In this document: in pieces, positions 1 to 12,886 of the stretch
Numbering within the stretch: the first letter of the stretch is position 1
Layout of the letters: each line of letters starts with the position of its first letter
From: Gossypium raimondii
Taxonomy: Eukaryota; Streptophyta; Magnoliopsida; Malvales; Malvaceae
Reading direction: 5' to 3'
DNA: 64,000 nucleotides
Assembly (NCBI RefSeq): GCF_025698545.1
Contig: NC_068569.1
Location: forward strand, 22,506,001-22,570,000
The notes under the pieces: generated by a model
Told to the model about the DNA's origin: nothing
The model's input: only the letters and a program-made list of their open reading frames with translations
Database searches by the model: none
Translations under genes and position numbers: made by a program

Positions 1-250
1 TTGTGTTGTAGTATTTCTCTACCTCCCATAATTTGGAAGAACAAAACAAAGAACCCCAAAACCATGTGGGAGACAAAACACATTCACAGTTCAAACAGTG
101 AGCTAATGTAAGGACACCCTTCCACCGACACTTTAATTCAATTTTCTCTTTCCTCTTTCTTTTCCATTTTTATCTCCTCAAATTTTCCCTCCTTTTTTTT
201 ATTTGGTTTTTCCTTTACGGCTTACTCACACTTTCAACTGTTCAACCCAT

Positions 251-274
251 TTAATATAGCCTCCCTTAAATATT
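251..274 (+). promoter_or_regulatory. candidate TATA region of the SKS5-like gene
   Basis: Two AT-rich TATA-like stretches (TTAATATAG at about 251 and TTAAATATT at about 266) lie 90-115 bases upstream of the ATG, in a pyrimidine-rich leader. The spacing suits a plant core promoter with a short 5' UTR. This rests on motif and position only; no transcript evidence is available. Confidence 0.35.
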
Positions 275-364
275 GTGCCATCCTATCCCCTTATTAACTC
301 TTTCAGTTCACTGCTCCTGCCCTCTTATTCTAAACCTCTCCTTTTCTCTTCCATTAGACCCAAA

Positions 365-3300
365 ATGCCGCTTCACTCGGCGGTAGCATTGTTTTATGCC
401 GCAGCTTCTCTTTTCGCCATTGCTGGCGCCGAAGATCCCTACAGGTTCTACAGCTGGAATGTTACGTACGGTGACATTTACCCTCTTGGCGTTCGTCAAA
501 CGGTGAGCTTTTCATAGCCTCATAATATAGTTTCATTGTCGGTCTATATATGAGAATGATGGTCAACACCTTATAAATCTTTTATTTTCCAGGGTCTTCT
601 CATAAATGGGCAATTCCCAGGCCCTGATATTCACTCTGTTACCAACGATAACCTCATCATCAACGTCTATAACAACTTAAACGAATCTTTTCTCCTCTCC
701 TGGTATGATTTATTTGGAGGCAACCTTTTTACGTGCCATTTTTTCTTCCACTTACTTCACTGCCATATAGAGACCATTATAGTCGGTCACTACACATGAT
801 CGGTTATTCTTGTCTTGTTTCCTACATTGGTAAAGGTGAACGCTAGGGAAAAAACATCCATGTGCTTTGATCTCATCATGGCAGATCTGTGTTTTTTTTT
901 ACAGTAAGCATATGTGGCTAAAACAAGTACCTTTTTTGCTTTGCTGTAATTAGAAAGCGGCTTGTCCTTCGATTGAGAAAGACAGCATTGAGCTTTTAAA
1001 TTAATTGGGAAAAAATGTTGAATTAATGGTCGTTAATCTACCTAATTAAAACCTCATTAATCATCCTTGATTCAAGTGGACCATTTATTTTGTATTAGCT
1101 GTCTCCTACATGTAACATATATGGGGAAGAAGCTCAAGTGGATTAGGAATACAAGGATATTAGCCTTAATTATCATATTTATAATTTCATAATCTGGAAA
1201 CAAGTTGACTGACCTGTCCAATTTTTCCTTCTTTTTACATTGTGTTTTTATGAAGTCTGTTATAGTTGTACGTAGGAAATGTTTGGTCAAATTCTGGTTT
1301 TGGGTTTTCTACTGAATTAAAATTTTAAGATTTAGTCCTTGTATTTTAATTTAGCATGATTTGATTATATGTTTTAATAATATTATTAGTTAATCCAAAT
1401 TATTAACTATTTGCATCAAAATGATGTTCTGTTGACATATAAATTTTATTAAATTAAGTTATTTGACTGTACTTTAAAAAAAAACTTAAGCAATAGATCG
1501 ATATATGATATTTTTAAAAATAATCTATATTAAGACTTTAACAAGAACAATTAATTGTGTTAATAATTTGGATTAATTAATAATATTGCAAAAGTAGGAT
1601 AAATATTAAAATATGAGGATCAAATTTTAATTTGAGTACAATAGGGACCAAAATCATAATTTGACCTAAAAGTGTTTATCTTGGATGATTTATATTCAAA
1701 TCCTGCTATTAGTCTTTGTTTTATGTGCACATTTACTTTAATTTTGTCATTTTTAGTTTATGTATTTTTGAAAAACATTTAAATTTGTTATATTTACATA
1801 ATACTAATGAAAATATCATGTGATTTTAGTTAATGAATTTAGTGTCTATCATTTGACTTATGACCGAAATTAAAAAAAAAATGAATTAAAAATAATCAAA
1901 TTAGAGAACAATGATTAAATCTACACTTTATACATTATGCCCGACTACTAGTAAATTTGACTTAACGAATTTAATTATTACCATTTGAATTGAAATCTAA
2001 AAATTTGAAAAATATATAATTAAAATTGATGCAATTAGAGTACAGACATCTTATATCTTATGTATAATATAAGGACTCATAACAAAATTTGACATGGTTC
2101 ATTTACAAACTTGAAAAATAAAAAGACAGTGAATCAAGTAGAACAGGTGGGGTGGTTGTTTTAGCATCTCAAAGCAAAGCAGTGAAAGACAACCAGTTCA
2201 AAATTGGATCGTGAATTAGACTGCACATTTTAAATAGGCAAATATTAGTTGTTTTTTTTATCATTTGCAAGGTTTATTTACTTAGCTGAAGACTGTAAAT
2301 ATGTAGGAATGGAGTCCAACAAAGGAGGAACTCGTATGAAGACGGCGTGTTTGGCACAACCTGCCCTATTCCACCAGGAAAGAACTTCACATACATGCTT
2401 CAGGTGAAGGATCAAATAGGGACTTTCTATTACTACCCATCACTTGGATTCCACAAGGCAGCTGGTGGTTTTGGAGGGATCAGGATCCTTAGTCGCCCAC
2501 GAATCCCAGTCCCCTTCCCTGACCCGGCCGGGGATTACACTGTGCTCATTGGCGATTGGTACAAGTCCAATCACACGGTACTATACATTTTTTCAAATTA
2601 AAGCTGCTTGCTTTTAGGTTGGAAAAAAATGCTTGCTATTCATAACTATGGCAGTATGGGGCCGTACAACAATTTAACATGGTGGGATCACCCAGTGTCT
2701 GTCGGCAGCATAATGGCGTTAGTTGGATTAACGAAGCAAAGCAAATTTGGTTTTTTTTTTTTGACTATTCAATGCTGGCTGTGGGCTATGGCTTTATCAC
2801 CCCCTTTTACAGCTGGATTTCTGGACTGTCATTTTCTTTGTCATTTCCTGCTTGGCTCAGCCTTGGTTTATTTTGATACGTTTTAAACGTGACAGGGAAA
2901 AGACATCGCTTTTTTGTTTTTTGTTTTTTTTGGAATGGGTAGTGATGCTAAGGATTAAACCTGAACTTTTATACCACAAAAGATAAATATCTTACCATTA
3001 GATCAAGAAGTTGTCCGCAAATGCGTTGCGCCTGATATATGTCTATTTCTCTCTTAATCATCAGCACAGATATGATGGTTTCCTAGGATGCTCAACTTAG
3101 GTGTGTTATTGTCATGTATATATTCAACATTTCTATGTAGCTTGCCATCTGGGGCCAGCGCATGTCTCCTAGCGGGGATAATGAAGTAATGATTATAACA
3201 GCTGCATAAGAATTTGATTTTATACGAAGTATTATGGTGTTGGTAATTAATAAGAAACTGAAAAAATGGGGTTGTGCAGGTTTTGCAAGCTCATCTGGAT

Positions 3301-4653
3301 GGTGGTAAGAAGCTACCTTTCCCTGATGGAGTCCTTATCAATGGTCGTGGACCTGGTGGTGCCTCCTTCAATGTTGAACAAGGTACTTAATTTTTCTTAT
3401 ACTAGTAGAGACTAAACAGGATCAAGCATAATGAGGATCATGTATTGTGTTGCAGGCAAAACCTACAGGCTTAGGATATCAAATGTTGGACTGCAAAATT
3501 CTCTCAATTTCCGCATCCAAAACCACAGGTTGACGTTGGTTGAAGTGGAGGGAACACACACCCTGCAAACGACCTATTCTTCCATCGACCTTCACCTAGG
3601 CCAATCGTGCTCCGTTTTATTCACAGCTGATCAGCCTGCACAAGACTATTACATTGTTGCCTCTACACGCTTCACCAACCCTGTTCTCACCACTACTGCG
3701 ACCCTTCGTTACAGTAATTCTGCTGGTCCTGTCTCTGGTCCTCCTCCTGGTGGACCCACCATCCAAATCGACTGGTCTTTGAACCAGGCACGCTCTATCA
3801 GGACTAACCTTACAGCGAGTGGACCAAGGCCTAACCCTCAGGGCTCTTACCACTATGGTCTCATTAATACAACCAGAACCATCAGGCTTGCAAACTCTGC
3901 GGGACAAGTTAATGGGAAGCAAAGATATGCAGTTAACAGTGTTTCCTTTGTTCTGCCAGATACTCCTTTGAAACTTGCCGACTATTTCAAAATTGGAGGA
4001 GTCTTCCGGCCTGGGAGCATATCAGATAATCCTTATGGTGGAGGGATATACCTTGACACTTCAGTTCTGAATGCTGATTATAGGGCTTTTGTTGAGATTG
4101 TATTTGAGAACACTGAGAACATCATACAGAGCTGGCATCTCAATGGCTACTCTTTCTTTGTCGTTGGGTAAGCACTAAGCACTAAAGAACATCATTTCTC
4201 ACCATAACATTATGCACGAACCTGTGCTAACATATTGGTTTTGAAACCACATTGAAATGCAGTATGGACGGAGGGCAATGGACAGCAGCTAGTAGGAACG
4301 GATACAACCTACGTGACGCAGTTGCACGTTGTACTACTCAGGTGCCTAAATTAATCATCTTTATTCAATTTAATTTAGCTATCTTAGTTAAGACCCAATG
4401 TTAATATACTTGGTGTATATATGCGGTGAATTGCATGCAGGTGTATCCAAAATCATGGACAGCCATATATGTGGCACTTGACAACGTGGGGATCTGGAAC
4501 TTGAGGTCTGAGTACTGGGCAAGACAGTACCTTGGGCAACAGCTTTACTTGCGTGTATACACAGATTCAACATCTCTCAGGGATGAATACCCCATCCCCA
4601 AGAATGCTCTCCTCTGCGGTAGGGCAGCTGGCCGAAGCACCCGACCGCTCTAA
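365..4653 (+). CDS. SKS5: SKU5-similar (SKS5-like) multicopper-oxidase-family protein
   Basis: Seven exons join in frame: 365-502, 593-702, 2307-2577, 3280-3382, 3456-4167, 4263-4341 and 4441-4653, giving 541 aa. The product starts with a hydrophobic signal peptide (about residues 1-22), then EDPYRFYSWNVTYGDIYPLG, followed by three cupredoxin-like domains. Copper-ligand histidines are mostly replaced: LLSWNGVQQRRN where active oxidases have HWHG, and WNLRSEYWARQYLG where they have an HCH motif. It is therefore probably a non-catalytic or weakly redox-active apoplastic glycoprotein of the SKU5/NTP303/Bp10 group, linked to cell expansion and pollen-tube growth. Several N-x-S/T sequons are visible. 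The C-terminus (GRAAGRSTRPL) has no hydrophobic GPI-anchor tail, unlike SKU5 itself. Length and sequence fit Arabidopsis SKS5 (At1g76160) closely. The second intron is about 1.6 kb and hosts a MITE-like repeat. Confidence 0.95.
1282..1670. repeat. MITE-like inverted-repeat element in intron 2 of the SKS5-like gene
   Basis: The left edge reads TTTGGTCAAATTCTGGTTTT. The right edge, ending in ACCAAAATCATAATTTGACC, is close to its reverse complement. Internally, TTAATCCAAATTATTAAC and GTTAATAATTTGGATTAA form a second inverted pair, so most of the roughly 390 bp can fold back on itself. There is no ORF. The target duplication is not clear, so the exact boundaries and superfamily are uncertain. Confidence 0.6.
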
Positions 4654-5590
4654 GCCACCATAGGATAAGGAACGTTGGGTGGTGGATGGATGAAGATGAT
4701 TGAAGAGAGTAGAGTTTTGCCTCTAATCTTAATATATATATATCTTTAATTATATAATATAGCTCATTATATTGTGCTTAGCATGTAATATTCAAGTCTA
4801 AAATTAATGGACCTCAGCTCGAGGTCGCATTCTTTTACTTTAGATCAGATCTGTATTCCCTTTGAATTGTTCAGGTTTCCAACCATAAATTGTTGGTACT
4901 ATCTTATTGTTATCATAATTGGCGTGTTGTTTAAGTTCAAGTACTGCATTCACATGCAAAGGAGCAAAGCTAAAAAGGAGCAGCTCTTTGCTCTTGTTCT
5001 TCCAGAGAATGTGTATATATTTTGATCACTTATAAGTATTATTTAAGAGTTGAATAACTGGTCATTACAATGCTGGTTGGCATGTATGATGGTGTTTCTA
5101 AATGATATTGGTGTTTATTGATATAAATTATGAAAAATTTTAATATCAGAATATATTAATTTAATTGATGGAGAAAGTACAGATATTAAACTACTAAAAA
5201 TTCATAAAATTTAAACTAAAAATATTATTAAAGGGCATAAATTAACTATACTTTTACATATATAATATAGGGACTGGGAAAGCTAGCCATTGCTTCTGAC
5301 TCTGTCTACAGGGTACAGACAAGGTTAAATGAATGGTATGTGATAAATTTTGCCTTTTTAGAGTTTTTCAACTCAAGCAGTAAATCAAATAAGTAAACTA
5401 TTTATCATTTCACAAATGATTCACTAAAAAATAAAAAATTGATGATTATGGTTTATGGACCCTATAGCCTAAATAAAGCTTGAACCAATTGCATTCTAGA
5501 CTAAGATGGTGGACAACGCAATGTATAAACTTCACGAGCCTTTTAAGACTAAAATTGGGATATAGTAAAAGCCCATTAGTTAAGGGTTCA
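4654..5590. other. intergenic spacer, SKS5-like 3' flank and CCT2 promoter region
   Basis: AT-rich DNA containing the 3' UTR of the upstream gene (TA-rich stretch at about 4730-4770) and presumably the CCT2 promoter. I see no coding exon, RNA gene or transposon terminus here. Confidence 0.5.
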
Positions 5591-5827
5591 TAGCCCTTCT
5601 TCTCAACAATTCCTACTTCCGGAGAGTTCGCTCAGGTCACTTCACTCGAAGCCTTTCAGAATTCAGATTTAAATTGAATAAGCATAGTATTCAAAAGTAT
5701 ATACCACTGGTGTTTGTAGTAGAGCAAGCAAAAGCCCCGAGGCAACCAAAACCTCAAAACCTTGCTTCTATTTTCTGTTCTCGTTCGGATCTCAATCTCA
5801 AATTTTCTACATCGCGCTTAAGATCAG

Positions 5828-6091
5828 GTAAAAGCTTTATTCCTTTCAAAGCTTTCTGGGGTTTCTGAAACTTGAGCCTTTGTTTCCATTTTTTCGCGAT
5901 TATGTTACTGTTTACTTTGGTTCCGTTGGTTGTGAAATGAGGAAATGAATGATTAATGAAAGTGCTGCTGAGCATAACATTTCTCCAGCTCATTATACAA
6001 ATTTATGGTTTATTAAGCAGCATTTGGATGTTTTTCGTTTCATTGTTAGATTAAAAACACTAAATTTTTTTCTCTCGCTCTCGCGATTCAG
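5828..6091 (+). other. leader intron in the CCT2 5' UTR
   Basis: A donor (CAG then GTAAAAGC) at 5828 and an acceptor (GCGATTCAG) ending at 6091 bracket a T-rich 264-bp stretch upstream of the CCT2 start codon. The upstream leader exon would begin near 5600. T-rich leader introns are common in highly expressed plant housekeeping genes. Inferred from splice motifs only. Confidence 0.55.
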
Positions 6092-6142
6092 GGTTTTATT
6101 TGAGCACCAAAGCTCCAGCTACTCTCGACCACGTTATATTCA

Positions 6143-9100
6143 ATGGCGGTGCGTTATTTGCCTACTACTAAATTACTGTCAGTTGGTTAGGTTATTTATT
6201 TATTTATGCATTTGGTTTGAAGTTTTATTTTGCTTACCGGTTGGGTGAATGTGATAGATTGAAAAAATTCTTAAAGATGACGCTAGTGAAGAGAAGGGGG
6301 AGCGTGCCAGAATGGTGAGTTGAGTCATTATTATTTATAATTTGTGTACATTTAATGCTGATAATATGGTTTAAATGAATTTTTTTTCTACTACTTTTTT
6401 GGAATTCTAAGATTATACTTGTATTGCATTCTTGTTATTGGGGTATTTTATTTTCAGTAACATCTGATATTCATGAGCTTTGTTACATTCAGGCATCATT
6501 TGTTGGGGCAATTGCAATTACTGACTTGGTTAAGACAACCCTAGGGCCAAAAGGCATGGTAAGTTTTCCACATTGTGCATACAGATTAAATGCGAGTACT
6601 AGTTCTTTAAATCCTTGACTTTGTTATTGGTGAAATTATCTGCCAGGATAAAATTTTACAATCAACAGGCAGAGGACATGAAGTCACTGTTACTAATGAT
6701 GGAGCCACCATCTTAAAGTCCTTGCATATCGACAACCCTGCTGCAAAAGTTTTAATTGGTATCCTTATAATTATCTTCATTGTTATTACACTTTATGAGT
6801 AAATTGCTTGGTTTCTTCAACATGATAAAACTCGCAATGTTATTTTGGTACACAAGAGTACATGACAGAACTGTAAATGGTTCAGTGAGCCATGCTAACA
6901 CAGTCATTGATTTCATTTGGAAAGAGCTTTTATTTTATTAGATTACATCCTTAATTTGAAATTCAGACATCTCCAAAGTTCAAGATGATGAAGTTGGTGA
7001 TGGGACAACGTCTGTTGTTGTTTTGGCTGGAGAACTTTTAAGGGAGGCCGAAAAGCTAGTGGCTGCAAAGATTCATCCCATGACTATAATATCAGGTTCT
7101 TTTAGCCTCATTTAGTACTTTGCTTTCTATTATTCTTCTCCATTATGGCACCTTGCATGTCACGGTTCATCCTGTAGAATCTTTTTATTAATATCTTTAA
7201 ATTTTTTTTTCGTTTCCACTAAATGTTGCATTTTGTGGCCTGTAGGCATTAAGTTGCTTCGAGCTTTAACTTGTTATCTAGTTTTGATATCTATATAGCC
7301 TGAAGAAAGAGTCAGGCATGTTAGCAGTGTGATTCTTTTTTCCTGATTTGCTTCTATCATAGAAAATTTAAAGGAAGTATATTATTAAGATGAGCGTGAG
7401 ATATAACTATAAACTTTAATACTTCTCTCTTAACTCCCCTATAGGAGTAAAATTTCCAGCATTACATTTTCTATTTTATTTGCTCAATTTTTTTCTGAAC
7501 TTATAACAGCGTAATTATATTTGTAATATACTATTTCTGTCCCAATAAATTTGTCACGTTTTGACTTTTTTGTGGTAATTTTATTTTGACTTTACTTGAG
7601 ACTACTGAATCCCCAATCCTTTGCTTGCTGTGCAGTGACAGTACCAATATCCACAAATTGTTGCTTCTGACTTATTATTTTAAATTATTATTGATGAAAA
7701 TTTTAAAATATATATATGAATAACATAATTCTTAAATGTATTTTTGTTAATATAATTAATTAAAATATTTAAAATAAAAAAAGTCAAAATTTAAAAAATT
7801 TGACTTGAAAAATTTAACCCATGAGAATTTAATTGGGACAGAGGGATTATTTGGTTATTTCCCTTATCTTTTATTTTGTTGATTGCCAATTGCCAAATAA
7901 GTTTCAGAGTTTATAACAATGTATGGTTGTTTTATAGGTTACCGAATGGCAGCTGAATGTGCTCGTAATGCTTTGTTGCAGAGGGTTATGGATAACAAAG
8001 GGAATGCAGGTGAATTATTGGACATGAATACGTTCTTTTTATTTGTGCGGATTGTAGGATATGCCTTCATTTTGTATTATTTGCCCAATGTTTTAGGCTT
8101 TGTTGGTTCCTGATTGAACTAGATTTTTTAATTTGTTTGACTTGATAAAATTTGTAATCAAGTTGTTGTTTCCGTATTAGAATTTGTCTTTACTCTTTGT
8201 AGTTGCTTCTTATAGCGCATGGCATTTCTGAATTTTGCAGAGAAATTCAAGTCAGACTTGATGAAAATTGCAAGGACCACTTTGAGTTCTAAAATTCTTT
8301 CTCAGGATAAAGAACATTTTGCACAACTGGCTGTGGATGCTGTTATGAGGTTAAAGGTGATAATTTCTCTCCATCCAACATTTTAAGATCAAATATTAGT
8401 GTTTCAACTATTCGGAATTATGTTGAGGATTCTTTTTTGCACAACTGGCCGTGGATGCTGTTATTGAGTTTCCCTTCTCATTTTTCTTTATCAAATTTCT
8501 ACGGCTTTTACTTGCAACTGCAGGGGAGCACAAATTTAGAGGCTATCCAAATTATCAAGAAGCCTGGGGGATCCTTGAAGGATTCTTTCTTAGATGAAGG
8601 GTGAGTCCTTGTGAGCTTCGCATTGCCTTCATTCACTGTAATCGTTTCTGATTGGATTGGCTGGGGTTCTAGTTATGTCGGCCTTTCCCATAATCTGATT
8701 TTTATTGATTTAAACTTACATCTTATGATTTCAGATTCATTCTCGACAAGAAAATAGGGCTTGGACAGCCAAAACGGATAGAAAATGCTAAGATTTTGGT
8801 TGCAAATACTGCAATGGATACTGACAAAGTAAAGATATATGGTGCACGTGTTCGTGTTGATTCAATGTCTAAGGTTGCTGAAATTGAAGGGGCTGAGAAG
8901 GAAAAGATGAGAGAAAAGGTGAAAAAGATCATAGCACATGGGATTAACTGCTTCGTTAACAGGCAGTTGATCTACAATTTCCCTGAAGAACTCTTTGCCG
9001 ATGCAGGCATACTTGCAATCGAGCATGCTGATTTTGATGGGATAGAGCGTCTGGCTTTGGTAACAGGTGGGGAAATTGCTTCAACCTTTGACAACCCAGA

Positions 9101-9900
9101 GTCTGTTAAGCTTGGACATTGCAAGCTTATTGAAGAGATTATGATTGGTGAGGACAAGTTAATTCACTTTTCTGGTGTTGAAATGGGTCAGGCTTGTACT
9201 GTTGTGTTGAGAGGTGCAAGGTATGGTGTCAAACTATTTCCTCTAGTTGTTTTCCTTGTTTATTGATATGTTTGCTTTGGGGTGACATGCTACTGTGTAT
9301 GGCAGCCATCATGTGCTAGACGAAGCTGAAAGGTCTCTGCATGATGCCTTGTGCGTACTGTCTCAGACAGTTAATGACACTAGGGTATTGCTTGGAGGTG
9401 GATGGCCTGAGATGGTAATGGCAAAGGAAGTGGATGAGCTAGCACGCAAGACTCCTGGGAAGAAATCTCATGCTATTGAAGCTTTCTCGAGGGCACTTGT
9501 AGCCATCCCGACAATTATTGCTGACAATGCGGGTCTGGACAGTGCAGATTTGGTGGCCCAGCTTCGTGCGGAGCACCACAAGGAGGGATGCAATGCAGGG
9601 ATTGATGTCATCTCTGGATCTGTAAGTGCGGAAATTCAATTATTCTAAAAAATCAAAACAGTCTAATGAATTTATTGTGTACAGTTAGAGATTTTGTTTC
9701 TCTAAAACCGCTTCGGATACTCATAATTTTTCTTCATATGATTATATAAACAGGTAGGAGATATGGCTGAGCTAGGAATCTCTGAATCCTTCAAAGTCAA
9801 GCAAGCTGTATTGCTCTCTGCAACTGAGGCTGCTGAGATGATACTTAGGGTCGATGAAATCATTACATGTGCTCCAAGGAAGAGAGAGGACAGAATGTAA
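6143..9900 (+). CDS. CCT2: T-complex protein 1 subunit beta (CCT2 chaperonin)
   Basis: Eleven coding exons join in frame: 6143-6148, 6258-6314, 6493-6558, 6647-6758, 6967-7095, 7938-8009, 8241-8356, 8524-8600, 8735-9220, 9306-9621 and 9754-9900, giving 527 aa, the length I recall for Arabidopsis CCT2. The first coding exon is only ATG GCG; the protein begins [20 protein letters not shown]. Group II chaperonin signatures are present: [21 protein letters not shown], the ATP-site [13 protein letters not shown], and in the C-terminal equatorial part [17 protein letters not shown] and the end [15 protein letters not shown]. It is one of eight subunits of the cytosolic TRiC/CCT ring that folds actin, tubulin and other proteins in an ATP-driven cycle. 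It is convergent with ECH2, with stop codons 426 bp apart. No frameshift or missing catalytic motif is seen. Confidence 0.97.
7531..7847. mobile_element. Stowaway-like (Tc1/mariner) MITE in a CCT2 intron
   Basis: The left end CTATTTCTGTCCCAAT and the reverse complement of the right end (ATTGGGACAGAGGGAT) match, and TA dinucleotides flank both sides (7529-7530 and 7848-7849). Subterminal CACGTTTTGACTTTTT also pairs with AAAAAAGTCAAAATTT. The CTCTGTCCCA-type terminus, TA target site and roughly 320-bp size fit plant Stowaway MITEs. It lies within the 842-bp intron after coding exon 5 and does not disturb the reading frame. Confidence 0.75.
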
Positions 9901-10325
9901 AATTGACTTCTCAATTTCAATGTCAATGTCAATCTAAGAGGCGCATTTTTTCTCTGTTGTAATGGATAGCCATCTATCTTGGCATTTGTTTCTTTAAGTT
10001 TTTTGCTGCTGTATGGTTGAAGAAATTCTGGAACTGAAAAGTTTTTATGGCTGTGTTTCAGTTCTGAGAAAAATGAAGCAACGTTCTTTGGACTGCTTTT
10101 TAATTCATTTTCCTTATTGTGTTGAAAAAATAGTGATAATAAGATCATGTCAATACAATTAACAACTAAAACATCCCCAATCAGACTTTGATGTTCAATA
10201 AGTTTTAAGAAATTCAACTTCATTTTCAAATTTTCCATTCATTAAGTTCCCTATTTATGAAGTTTGCACTTTGAAGCAGCACTTATAACACAAGTCGGAT
10301 ATATATCAAGTTGATTTCTAGTTGA

Positions 10326-12886
10326 TTATAGTGAAGCTGCTAATCGATGGAGGTCAACATAGCCTGACAGCACTGCTCGATTCCTTTCTTTCGCCTTTAC
10401 CTGATATATGACCCTGCAGATTATAATACCAGCATCAGATCTCCATTCACTTGAATATTATCAGAAAAAGAAAGAAGTGTACCTCGAGCCTTCAAGCCAC
10501 ATCTCGGTGATGAGTGCTTCACCAGGATACACATGCAAAAGGAACCGTGCAAAGATGCTTTTGACCATGTCTGGATCTCCCCTGCAAATACATTTGATGA
10601 TAGCCCGTACCGCAAACCCAAGGGTACACAATCCATGCAAAATTGGCCTTGAAAATCTATGAACATGGGATAGGCAAAGCATAAATCAGTATAAAAGCTT
10701 AGGATGCAAAGGAGCTGTGTCAAGTAATGCAACTAATAGCCATAGCCTCAACATAAGTAATGAACTAACCCTGCGACCTTTGCAATCATAGGATCTGAAT
10801 GCAGAGGATTATAGTCACCGGATAACCTATACAATAAAGCCTGCCAAAGCCAAAAAATAGTAGTTCAAAACTTTTGGAGAAGCTTGTCATCATAAAAAAG
10901 CATCTCATAGCACAAGCTGTCGAAGCAGAAGTTGATACCAGATCAGACTAATCCACAGACTATATAGTATATGGACAAAAAGAGAATTAACTGGAGAACA
11001 TCTCTTTCTTTTTTATTTTGAAAGCAACATAAAAGCTCTTAGGGATAAAATTCTAGTATTGTTGCTACATGCCTGAGGTGGTTGGGTACAATCCTCAAAT
11101 ACTGCAGAAGGTTGAGTTTTTGGGATTTTCATAGCTGAAGCCGGATTGACTGGATAGTTTGAGTATGTAAAGGGCTTAGATGGATCTGAGAAGCCACCAG
11201 CACCACGTAGAAAAACACTTGTCCTGAAGACTCATTTATACATTAATAAACTGCAGCATGAGAGTGTTAGATCAGATACTGGGGAAATACAACTTACCGA
11301 TTCAAGGTTAATAGTTCACCAGACTCTTTCTCATAACTTCTGGTTTCAAGTTCAAGTATTGCTGCTTTACCTGATATTTAGAGGGGAGGGGAAAAACCAT
11401 CAAGACTATCCTTTCGAAATAGACTTGCAGATATCACTTCTCTTTCTATTCACTTTTTACAGTTTTCCCAAGGTTAACAAAATACTGAAGCAACCAACAA
11501 CCAATTCCTTTGTGCTTGTTATCCTAACAAGTTCACTTTTAAATACAGAAATATCGATAAAAAGCGAAAGACTACGAGAGTAACAGATTTACACTGCCAT
11601 AAACAACTCGATTTCATGGTGACAAATACCACCCGAATTACTTGACATCATTTCAGGTAATGAGTACAAACCTTTGTCATGGAAACCTGCAATGGCTGTT
11701 TTGTTAAGTATCTGCAAGAAAAAAAAAGTTAATAACAACAACAATTAACTCTGGTAATAAACAGCAATTTCAAAACAATTTCCGCAGGAAGACCAAATAT
11801 TCTCTAAGTGTACAGCATCGAATTTATGTGCCAGATGTTATTTTAAAAGAATAGAGAATGAAGTCCTCAACCTAAGATAAAATTTTGAGTTAGCAATTGG
11901 TAGTATTATAGACTTACAGAGGCATTTGAAGGAAGTGGCTTGTGTATTTCTATGTATTGTTGTCCATGCAACAGAAGACGTTTATCAAACCTGTTAAAAC
12001 AAAAAAGCTAGAAATGTTAACGAGTTTATATTTAAAAGCTTTAAACAATTTGTTAAAATCTTTTAAATCAATCAAAGGGAAAATGAGAGACAGGATTATT
12101 TTTGAGAAAGACAAGACAGGGTAAATGACACGGGCCAAGAACTTACCTTAAGCCAGGCACACCACTAAGTTGTGGCAGACCTCTAAGTGAAAATAAAGTA
12201 GAAAATGTTGGCAAAACCTGAGGAGGAGGAGAAATTAGGAAAGGTATTATGTTATGTCCATAAGTAAACAAGCACCAATGGTTTGTTACGAGCAGATTAA
12301 GACAACTCCACTTCCTCCCCTAATCGATTAACACAAAAGGGTTTCTTTTTTTACTCAATTCTGGGCAGATTAGGCGTCCCATTTGCAGTTCAAATGAAAT
12401 TTCAATTCACCCTTAATACAACAAGTTAAGCTAGACCGCAACAACAAATATAAACGCATTTGCCAATTAAGAACAGTGGTGTTCTTTAAAAAAAACCCAT
12501 CCAAGTGATGTATAAGTATAACCTTGATAAACTGCTGTCCGTTTTCATGGTAAACGTATTTAAGTTCGTCGGTATCGACGGCGTCCCGACCACATGCTCC
12601 AACACCCAAGGCATAGACAGCTACATCTCTGTGTAGGAGGAAACACATCATTGTCATACAGATCAAACAAAAAGGAAATTGCCCCTTATGTATTAAGTTT
12701 CGGGGAGGGGGACAAAACAGTACCTCTCAGTATAAGCATAAGTTGTCTGCAAACAATATTAGGATAAGGATCAAATAACAGAAACACATAACAAAACATG
12801 AAATCCATTGAAGAGAAGGAGATACATACATCGGGGAATTTATGAGCAATAATGAGGTCCGGGTTGCAAGCAGAATTATCAGCCAT
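10326..12886 (-). CDS. ECH2: peroxisomal enoyl-CoA hydratase 2 (MaoC/hot-dog fold)
   Basis: Eleven exons on the minus strand join in frame: 12830-12886, 12724-12746, 12523-12628, 12147-12217, 11918-11990, 11672-11711, 11298-11370, 11073-11223, 10770-10840, 10483-10656 and 10326-10413, giving 308 aa, close to Arabidopsis ECH2 (At1g76150). The N-terminal half holds [20 protein letters not shown] and a decayed hot-dog domain. The C-terminal half carries the hydratase-2 active site in [12 protein letters not shown] (Asp and His catalytic pair), followed by [13 protein letters not shown]. The enzyme is a (3R)-specific monofunctional hydratase that acts in peroxisomal beta-oxidation of unsaturated fatty acids with even-position cis double bonds. 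The C-terminus is ...LAASL, a non-canonical PTS1-like tail. Intron 8 uses a GC donor at 11071-11072. The start was chosen because [19 protein letters not shown] aligns with the family N-terminus. Confidence 0.96.

Noticed and set aside
2920-3015. Possible tRNA- or SINE-like sequence in an SKS5-like intron
   Set aside because: No A/B box pair or cloverleaf could be traced.
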